Source of the DNA: Dendrosporobacter quercicolus
GTDB taxonomy: Bacteria > Bacillota > Negativicutes > DSM-1736 > Dendrosporobacteraceae
Assembly (NCBI RefSeq): GCF_900104455.1
Contig: NZ_FNHB01000004.1
Location: 139,755 to 203,754 of the forward strand
DNA: 64,000 bases
Direction of reading: 5' to 3'
Shown here: in pieces, positions 58,959 through 64,000 of the stretch
Layout of the letters: each line of letters begins with the position of its first letter
Numbering within the stretch: the first letter of the stretch is position 1
Position numbers and translations under genes: made by a program
The notes under the pieces: model-generated
What the model was told of the DNA's origin: nothing
Database searches by the model: none
Seen by the model: only the letters and a program-made list of their open reading frames with translations

Positions 58959-59906
58959 TTGATAACGATCATTCAGCCAGGTGCTTTTACAACAGTTCAG
59001 GATGAAGGGCGCTGGGGTTATCAGGCTTATGGCCTGCCAATTGCCGGCGTTATGGACCGGTATGCCGCCCGGATGGCCAATCTGCTTGCCGGCAACCGGC
59101 CGGAGGCGGCGGTTCTTGAAATGACGGCCGCCGGCGCTGCTTTTAAATTTGATGAAGAACAGCTTATCGCAGTATGCGGCGCTGATATGCAGGGGCTGCT
59201 GAAGGATGCCAAGCTTGAAAATTGGACATCCTTTTTTGTCCCGAAAGGCGGAGAAGTACGGTTTAGCGGTGTTTTGAACGGATATCGCACCTATCTGGCT
59301 GTACGGGGCGGATTTGATGTACCGCCGGTGCTGGGGAGCCGTTCGACGTATACCAGAGCCAAAATAGGGGGACATGAGGGCCGCAGTCTGCGGCCGGGGG
59401 ATGTACTGTATGTTGGCGCTGACTTTCAAACGCCGGCGATTCCCCGGCGACTGGCTTTACCGTATAGTCGCCGGTATAGCAATGAAATCACGTTAAGCGT
59501 TATGCTGGGGCCGCAGGCGGATATGTTTGCGCCCGGAACCCTGGAAACATTTTTTCAGCAGGCCTACAAAGTTACTCCAAAGGCTGACCGGATTGGTTAC
59601 GGGTTACAAGGCCCCAAACTTAAAGCGCTGGATAAAGTAGATATTATCTCTGACGCCATGTGTCAGGGAGCAATTGAAATCGTAGCCAACGGCATGCCGT
59701 TTATCATGACAGCCGACCATCAGACAACCGGCGGATTTGCCAAACTAGGCTCGGTTTTTTGGGCTGATTTGCCTGTTCTGGCCCAAGCCAAGCCGGGCGA
59801 TGTCATTCGTTTTGTCAAAATGGACGAACAGGCGGCTCTTGCCGCGCTGCGCCTGGAAAACATTTGCTATGAGCATTTTGCTGAATTGTGCCTGTCTGCC
59901 GGATGA
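58959..59906 (+). CDS. pxpC: 5-oxoprolinase subunit C, first copy
   Basis: A 315-residue KipA/PxpC protein (CT_A_B domain): GAFTTVQDEGRWGYQAYGLPIAGVMD at the N-terminus in segments, LGSRSTYTRAKIGGHEGR, SDRIGYG-like KADRIGYGLQGP, and FIMTADHQTTGGFAKLG. Partner of the preceding pxpB. The TTG start is six bases after AGGAGG. It is followed by a terminator-like leader before pxpA. Confidence 0.92.
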   Translation: MITIIQPGAFTTVQDEGRWGYQAYGLPIAGVMDRYAARMANLLAGNRPEAAVLEMTAAGAAFKFDEEQLIAVCGADMQGLLKDAKLENWTSFFVPKGGEVRFSGVLNGYRTYLAVRGGFDVPPVLGSRSTYTRAKIGGHEGRSLRPGDVLYVGADFQTPAIPRRLALPYSRRYSNEITLSVMLGPQADMFAPGTLETFFQQAYKVTPKADRIGYGLQGPKLKALDKVDIISDAMCQGAIEIVANGMPFIMTADHQTTGGFAKLGSVFWADLPVLAQAKPGDVIRFVKMDEQAALAALRLENICYEHFAELCLSAG

Positions 59907-60002
59907 TTTGAAGTTCAATAAAATTGAACTGCCGTATTAATTTTTTTAATTTTACGGCAAGCTTTCTGAATGCTATGATAGGTGACAAGGTAGTTAGTGC
60001 AA

Positions 60003-60076
60003 TAGAATGAACGAAGCGAAGGCGCTTCAGACAAAACAGATTTTGTTTTGTTTGAAGCGCCTTTTTTTTCATTCTA
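60003..60076 (+). terminator. terminator or attenuator between pxpC and pxpA
   Basis: AAGGCGCTTCAGACAAAAC (60019-60037) pairs with its near-complement (60045-60063), ending in T8. An outer TAGAATGA/TCATTCTA pair (60003-60010 and 60069-60076) can extend the fold. A possible promoter TTTACG-N17-TATGAT lies just upstream (59951-59979), so this could be an attenuated leader for the pxpA group. Confidence 0.65.
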
Positions 60077-60140
60077 CACCGTTACAGGCATTGAACAGGG
60101 CCGGCTTTAGGTCTTGCAATGACAGCTTTAGGAGGATGTT

Positions 60141-60908
60141 ATGGCTTACAGGGTTGATTTAAATTGTGATTTGGGTGAAAGCTTTGGCGCTTATCAATTG
60201 GGCCGGGATCAGGAAATTCTGCAGTTTGTCACTTCAGCCAATATTGCCTGTGGCTTTCATGCCGGTGATCCTGCGGTAATGCGCAGGACGGTAAGGCTGG
60301 CTCTGGACAATAACGTGGACATCGGCGCTCATCCGGGACTGCCGGACCTGGTTGGGTTTGGCCGCCGAGCTATGGATATTACCGCTGAGGAAGCTTACGA
60401 TCTGGTGGTTTATCAGATTGGCGCACTGGCCGGCTTTGTCAAGGCGGAAGGAGGGACAATGCGGCATGTAAAGCCGCACGGGGCTTTGTATAATATGGCC
60501 GCGAAGAACCAAGCCCTGGCGGATGGCATCGCCGGGGCAATAGCCAAAGTAAATCCTGAACTCATCCTGTTTGGCCTTTCCGGCAGTGCGTTGGTGAAGG
60601 CCGGCCGCCGCTTCGGCCTGAAAACCGCTCAGGAGGTTTTTGCCGACCGGACCTATCAAGCGGACGGCACGCTGACGCCGCGCAGTCAGGCGGATGCCAT
60701 GATCACAAATGATCAGCAGGCTGCCGCGCAGGTCATTAAAATGGTGCGGGAGCAGACAGTGCAGTCGCGGGATGGAAAAGCGGTTAAAATCCAGGCGGAT
60801 ACTGTTTGTATTCATGGCGACGGTTTACATGCTCTGACTTTTGCCCGTCACTTACGGAACGTTTTGGCGGAGGCGGGAATTGATGTTCAGGCAGTCGCCA
60901 AACAATAA
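60141..60908 (+). CDS. pxpA: 5-oxoprolinase subunit A
   Basis: A 255-residue LamB/YcsF-family protein: [60 protein letters not shown] and the C-terminal [11 protein letters not shown]. It is the hydrolytic subunit of the bacterial ATP-dependent 5-oxoprolinase, producing glutamate. TTAGGAGG precedes the ATG by six bases. It is the single A subunit between two BC pairs. Confidence 0.94.
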   Translation: MAYRVDLNCDLGESFGAYQLGRDQEILQFVTSANIACGFHAGDPAVMRRTVRLALDNNVDIGAHPGLPDLVGFGRRAMDITAEEAYDLVVYQIGALAGFVKAEGGTMRHVKPHGALYNMAAKNQALADGIAGAIAKVNPELILFGLSGSALVKAGRRFGLKTAQEVFADRTYQADGTLTPRSQADAMITNDQQAAAQVIKMVREQTVQSRDGKAVKIQADTVCIHGDGLHALTFARHLRNVLAEAGIDVQAVAKQ

Positions 60909-60938
60909 CGCAGAGTAATACAGTATGGACAGGAGCGG

Positions 60939-61694
60939 ATGATAGCGTTGAGGCAGATAGCGGTTGATTCAGAGATAGCCATTCAGCCGGTTGGGGAAAC
61001 GGCGGTTAAGGTTGTGTTTGGCCAAGGAATTTCTCCTGAAATTCATTACAGGGTAAAAGCCTTGATTGATCATTTGGATAAAGCGCCATTTCCCGGATTT
61101 ATTGAGTATGTGGCCGCTTTTGCCAGTGTGACTGTTTTTTATGATTTGCCTGTTATTAAGCAGCTGCAGCAGGATTCGGCGGAGAAAGACCGGCCTGCTT
61201 ATCAGTTTACCGGAGGTTTGCTGCGGGATATCGTCAGCGGATTGTCTGCCCAGGCCGAGGCTGCACCCAGAGTTGTTGAAGTGCCGGTGTGCTATGGCGG
61301 CGAACATGGGCCGGACTTGGCGTATGTGGCGGAATTTAATCATCTAACGGCTGAGCAGGTGATTGAGCTCCATTCCCAGGGGCGGTATCTGGTGTATATG
61401 CTTGGTTTTGCCCCAGGCTTTCCTTATCTGGGCGGGATGCCGGAGTGCATTGCCGCTCCGCGCCGGCAGTCGCCGCGGTTAAATATTCCGGCGGGTACAG
61501 TCGGGATTGCCGGAATGCAAACCGGCGTATATCCGATTGCCACGCCAGGGGGCTGGCAATTGATCGGCAGAACGCCATTGGAACTGTTTTGCCCGCAAAA
61601 TAATCCGCCCACTTTACTTAAAGCAGGAGATATCATTAAATTCCGGCCGATTTCCCCGCAGGAATACGCCGAATACGGGGGGGAAAGCCAGTGA
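60939..61694 (+). CDS. pxpB: 5-oxoprolinase subunit B, second copy
   Basis: A 251-residue second PxpB with the same block order as copy 1 (VCYGGEHGPDLAYVAE, YMLGFAPGFPYLGGMPECIAAPR, GTVGIAGMQTGVYPI). The two copies differ at many positions, so this is an old duplication or separate acquisition. The ATG at 60939 is only three bases after AGGAG; a TTG nine bases later is an alternative start. It overlaps pxpC copy 2 by four bases. Confidence 0.9.
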   Translation: MIALRQIAVDSEIAIQPVGETAVKVVFGQGISPEIHYRVKALIDHLDKAPFPGFIEYVAAFASVTVFYDLPVIKQLQQDSAEKDRPAYQFTGGLLRDIVSGLSAQAEAAPRVVEVPVCYGGEHGPDLAYVAEFNHLTAEQVIELHSQGRYLVYMLGFAPGFPYLGGMPECIAAPRRQSPRLNIPAGTVGIAGMQTGVYPIATPGGWQLIGRTPLELFCPQNNPPTLLKAGDIIKFRPISPQEYAEYGGESQ

Positions 61695-62692
61695 GTATCA
61701 CGGTATTGCGGCCGGGCTTACTGACCACTATTCAGGATTTAGGGCGTTACGGCTATCAGAAATATGGCGTGATTGCCAGCGGGGGCATGGATGTGTATGC
61801 ATTACGGCTGGCTAATATTTTGGTGGGCAATGAACAAACGGAAGCTGTACTGGAAATTACCATGCTTGGACCTTCGTTACAGGTCAATGAAGACCTGCTG
61901 CTGGCAATTACCGGCGGTGATTTGTCGCCGGTGGTAAACGGCCGGCCAGTGCCGTTGTGGCGGCCCGTATATGTAAAGAAAGGCAGCATTCTCAGCTTCG
62001 GCGTTTGTAAATCCGGCTGCCGGGCTTACCTGGCAATCGCCGGCGGATATCAGATCGCTGCGATAATGGGCAGCAAAAGCACTTATCTGCGAGCCGGCAT
62101 CGGCGGATACCAGGGGCGGGCGCTGCAGGCCGCGGATGTCCTGGAAATCAATGCTCCGGTGGCCCAGGCGGCCCGGTTTAAACAATATTTCGCCCAACAA
62201 GCCGGCGGCGATATAACGGCCCCGGCCTGGCATGCAGATGCCGGTTATATCCGGCAGGCTTTGCCGGTTGCTGTGATCAGGGTGATCAGAGGCGAGCAAT
62301 TTGAGCTGTTTGCCGCAGAAAGTGTGGAGCAATTCCGGCAGGCAATATTTCAGGTCAGCACGCAGTCTGACCGTATGGGCTACCGTCTGACCGGGGTTTC
62401 CCTGCAACTGAAAGAGCCGGTGGAAATGATTTCGGAGGCCGTTTCACTCGGCGCTATCCAAGTGCCGCCTGACGGCAATCCAATTATCTTATTGGCCGAC
62501 CGGCAGACGGCCGGCGGCTATCCTAAAATCGCCAAAGTGGCGTTAGTGGATGTGGATAAGCTGGCGCAAATAAAACCAGGCGGGAAAATTAGATTTAAGG
62601 AAATCACTGTAGATCAGGCTGAAAGCCTGTATCTGTCCAGGGAGCAAACAATTAGCAGCTTACAGGCCGCAGTGCAGTTAAAACTGGCCTGA
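61691..62692 (+). CDS. pxpC: 5-oxoprolinase subunit C, second copy
   Basis: A 333-residue second PxpC: GLLTTIQDLGRYGYQKYGVIASGGMD, MGSKSTYLRAGIGGYQGR, SDRMGYRLTG and IILLADRQTAGGYPKI. Its GTG start overlaps the preceding stop. It ends 22 bases before the biotin carrier gene. It is longer at the C-terminus than copy 1. Confidence 0.92.
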   Translation: MSITVLRPGLLTTIQDLGRYGYQKYGVIASGGMDVYALRLANILVGNEQTEAVLEITMLGPSLQVNEDLLLAITGGDLSPVVNGRPVPLWRPVYVKKGSILSFGVCKSGCRAYLAIAGGYQIAAIMGSKSTYLRAGIGGYQGRALQAADVLEINAPVAQAARFKQYFAQQAGGDITAPAWHADAGYIRQALPVAVIRVIRGEQFELFAAESVEQFRQAIFQVSTQSDRMGYRLTGVSLQLKEPVEMISEAVSLGAIQVPPDGNPIILLADRQTAGGYPKIAKVALVDVDKLAQIKPGGKIRFKEITVDQAESLYLSREQTISSLQAAVQLKLA

Positions 62693-62714
62693 CCAACATG
62701 AACGGAGGGGTATT

Positions 62715-63185
62715 ATGCTTAACACTGCTGAAATCATTGAGATCATTAAAGCCGTTGATCAGTCTTCCATCCAGCATTTTGAACTTGAACAGGCCTCGAT
62801 AAGACTGACGATCAATAAGCAGGCGGCAACAGTCCGGCAGCTGCCGGAGGCGACTGAAGCCAAGCCGGAAAGTCTGCCTGCCCGAGCGGATGATTTGCCC
62901 AAGCGGGAGCAAACGGTGCAGCCTGCACCGGAACAGGAAGCCTTACAGGAAATTGTAGCGCCAATGCTGGGGACTTTTTACGCCGCAGCCGAACCGGGCG
63001 GCGAGCCACTGGTCAAAGTCGGTCAGACCGTCACTGCCGGTACAGTGGTTTGCGTACTGGAAGCAATGAAGTTATTTAATGAAATTGCGGCTGGCGTTGA
63101 TGGGGAAATTGTTGATGTTTTAGTCAGCAACGAGGAGTTTGTGGAATATGGGCAGCCTTTATTTTTAGTAAAGCGCAAACCTTAA
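62715..63185 (+). CDS. accB: biotin carboxyl carrier protein
   Basis: A 156-residue AccB-type carrier: helical N-terminus, a linker rich in Pro, Glu and Ala (about 38-75), and a lipoyl/biotinyl domain with VAPMLGTFYAAAEPG and the biotinylation site EAMKLFNE (lysine about residue 119). It carries CO2 in biotin-dependent carboxylases. Normally it serves acetyl-CoA carboxylase; here it follows two CT-like PxpBC pairs, as in clusters where the KipI/KipA domains relate to urea carboxylase. No biotin carboxylase (accC) is visible before the window ends. Confidence 0.92.
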   Translation: MLNTAEIIEIIKAVDQSSIQHFELEQASIRLTINKQAATVRQLPEATEAKPESLPARADDLPKREQTVQPAPEQEALQEIVAPMLGTFYAAAEPGGEPLVKVGQTVTAGTVVCVLEAMKLFNEIAAGVDGEIVDVLVSNEEFVEYGQPLFLVKRKP

Positions 63186-63228
63186 AATAGTCTGATTCAT
63201 TTAAACATAGAAAAGAGGAGCAGATCGT

Positions 63229-63933
63229 ATGACACTTCTGGGGATTGCAGTAGTAATTATTGGATTCGCTTTACGGTTCAACCCTTTGCTGGTAGTTGTA
63301 GTCGCCGGTATTGTCACCGGCCTGGCCGGTAATTTGCCGGTAGAAAAAATTCTCACCGTTTTTGGTGAGGCTTTTATCAAAAATCGCTATTTGCCACTAT
63401 TTTTGTTAACTTTACCGGTCATCGGACTGTTAGAGAGAAATGGGCTAAAAGAGCAGGCCCTGACGCTGATCAGTAAGATTAAAGCTGCTACCAGCGGTCG
63501 TTTGCTGATATTGTATTTGTTTATTCGCGAAGTCGCCGCTGCAATAGGCTTAACTGCCCTGGGCGGCCATGCCCAACTGGTGCGTCCGCTGATTGCGCCA
63601 ATGGCTGAAGCTGCCGCCGAAAACAAATTTGGCAAATTGCCGGAGGCTACCAGAAATAAAATTAAAGCCTACGCTGCTTCCGCCGATAATGTCGGCTTGT
63701 TCTTTGGTGAAGATATTTTTATTGCCTTTGGGGCGATTCTATTGATGAAAGGCTTTTTTGAGCAAAACGGCATCATCCTGGAACCTTTGCAAATTGCCGT
63801 ATGGGGTATTCCCACTGCGATTACAGCTTTTATTATTCATGGAACCAGATTGCTGTTATTGGACAAATCCATTCAGCGGGAAGTAGAACAGGCGGCTGAG
63901 AGCGAAAAGGAGTTGAACAAACATGCTTGTTAG
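63229..63933 (+). CDS. DUF969-family membrane protein
   Basis: A 234-residue membrane protein with about six helices, of the DUF969 family, which regularly accompanies DUF979 and 5-oxoprolinase genes. Recognisable: GIAVVIIGFALRFNPLLVVVVAGIVTGLAG (in segments), LTALGGHAQLVRPLIAPMAE, and AASADNVGLFFGEDIFIAFGAILL. It is probably half of a two-protein transporter for 5-oxoproline or a related compound. AAGAGGAG precedes the ATG. It overlaps the next gene by 11 bases. Confidence 0.85.
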   Translation: MTLLGIAVVIIGFALRFNPLLVVVVAGIVTGLAGNLPVEKILTVFGEAFIKNRYLPLFLLTLPVIGLLERNGLKEQALTLISKIKAATSGRLLILYLFIREVAAAIGLTALGGHAQLVRPLIAPMAEAAAENKFGKLPEATRNKIKAYAASADNVGLFFGEDIFIAFGAILLMKGFFEQNGIILEPLQIAVWGIPTAITAFIIHGTRLLLLDKSIQREVEQAAESEKELNKHAC

Positions 63934-64000
63934 TCTTAGTCATATTTACGATATCCTGGGTATTTTGGTAGCGGTTGTTGCTGTGCTGTCCTTGCGGGAC
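63923..64000 (+). CDS. DUF979-family membrane protein, 5' part
   Basis: Only the first 26 residues (MLVSLSHIYDILGILVAVV...) are in the window; a hydrophobic first helix follows. The start at 63923 lies ten bases after AAAAGGAG and overlaps the DUF969 stop. Identity as DUF979 is inferred from the fixed DUF969-DUF979 order in related clusters. Confidence 0.6.
   Translation, partial: MLVSLSHIYDILGILVAVVAVLSLRD

Noticed and set aside
1-64000. CRISPR arrays, tRNA/rRNA genes, prophage, toxin-antitoxin or defence systems
   Set aside because: None could be supported. No regularly spaced direct repeats, cloverleaf-like genes, integrases or defence enzymes were seen on either strand.

Overview
The window looks like a chromosomal segment of a diderm, spore-former-related Firmicute (Negativicutes, probably Sporomusaceae or a close relative). 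Three things point there. Two TonB-dependent outer-membrane receptors and a TonB protein require an outer membrane. The expression signals are Firmicute-like: strong AGGAGG ribosome sites, TTG/GTG starts, a T-box leader, a CIRCE element, and c-di-GMP-I and Mn riboswitches. Gene content (citrate lyase, LarA-like protein, anaerobic heme degradation, PucR-type regulators) suits an anaerobe. No rRNA, tRNA, CRISPR array, prophage or intact insertion sequence was recognised.

Layout. 1-2.0 kb: end of an MFS drug-efflux gene and a DODA-type dioxygenase. 2.0-10.2 kb, minus strand: a 2-hydroxyacid dehydrogenase, a citrate (or citramalate) lyase operon citD-citE-citF-citXG led by a DUF6282 hydrolase-like gene, and an aldehyde dehydrogenase with a Fur-like site over its promoter. 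10.5-14.8 kb: an isoleucine-type T-box leader feeding a BASS-family transporter and a LarA-type racemase, then an MFS transporter with its own promoter. 15.1-18.4 kb: mobA, a CsoR-type metal repressor with an exemplary operator, a small membrane protein, a Mn-riboswitch-controlled UPF0016 Mn exporter, and an AraC regulator with a Fur-like palindrome. 18.6-27.0 kb: one long iron/siderophore uptake operon (TonB receptor, EcfT, two YbtP/Q-like ABC half-transporters, a double ECF ATPase, an MptD-type S component).

27.2-37.3 kb: a free-standing rpsD paralogue plus an unknown protein behind a Fur-like promoter; c-di-GMP genes; a c-di-GMP riboswitch now followed only by a broken chemoreceptor start; a V4R/PAS-PucR sensor pair; htpG behind a CIRCE element. 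37.6-48.6 kb: a Fur-controlled heme locus (TonB, zinc finger, heme ABC importer, a second ABC system, flavodoxin, HutW radical SAM, TonB receptor, ChaN-like protein, DUF3887 protein). 48.8-54 kb: thiamine pyrophosphokinase and ThiT, a RarD transporter and three flavoenzymes. 54-64 kb: a chemoreceptor, an AEC carrier, a LysR regulator, and a 5-oxoprolinase cluster with two pxpBC pairs around pxpA plus a biotin carrier protein and DUF969/DUF979 membrane proteins, running off the window.

Common themes are metal homeostasis (at least four Fur-like sites, a Cu/Ni-type repressor, a Mn riboswitch) and use of 2-hydroxy/2-oxo acids. Three kinds of non-autonomous repeat are scattered between genes: hairpin repeats with a GGGACAGGTC core, terminal-inverted-repeat elements of about 160 bp, and one 130-bp inverted repeat. 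Two of the 160-bp elements sit between a Fur-type promoter and the gene it should drive. All assignments come from reading the sequence; no database search was run.
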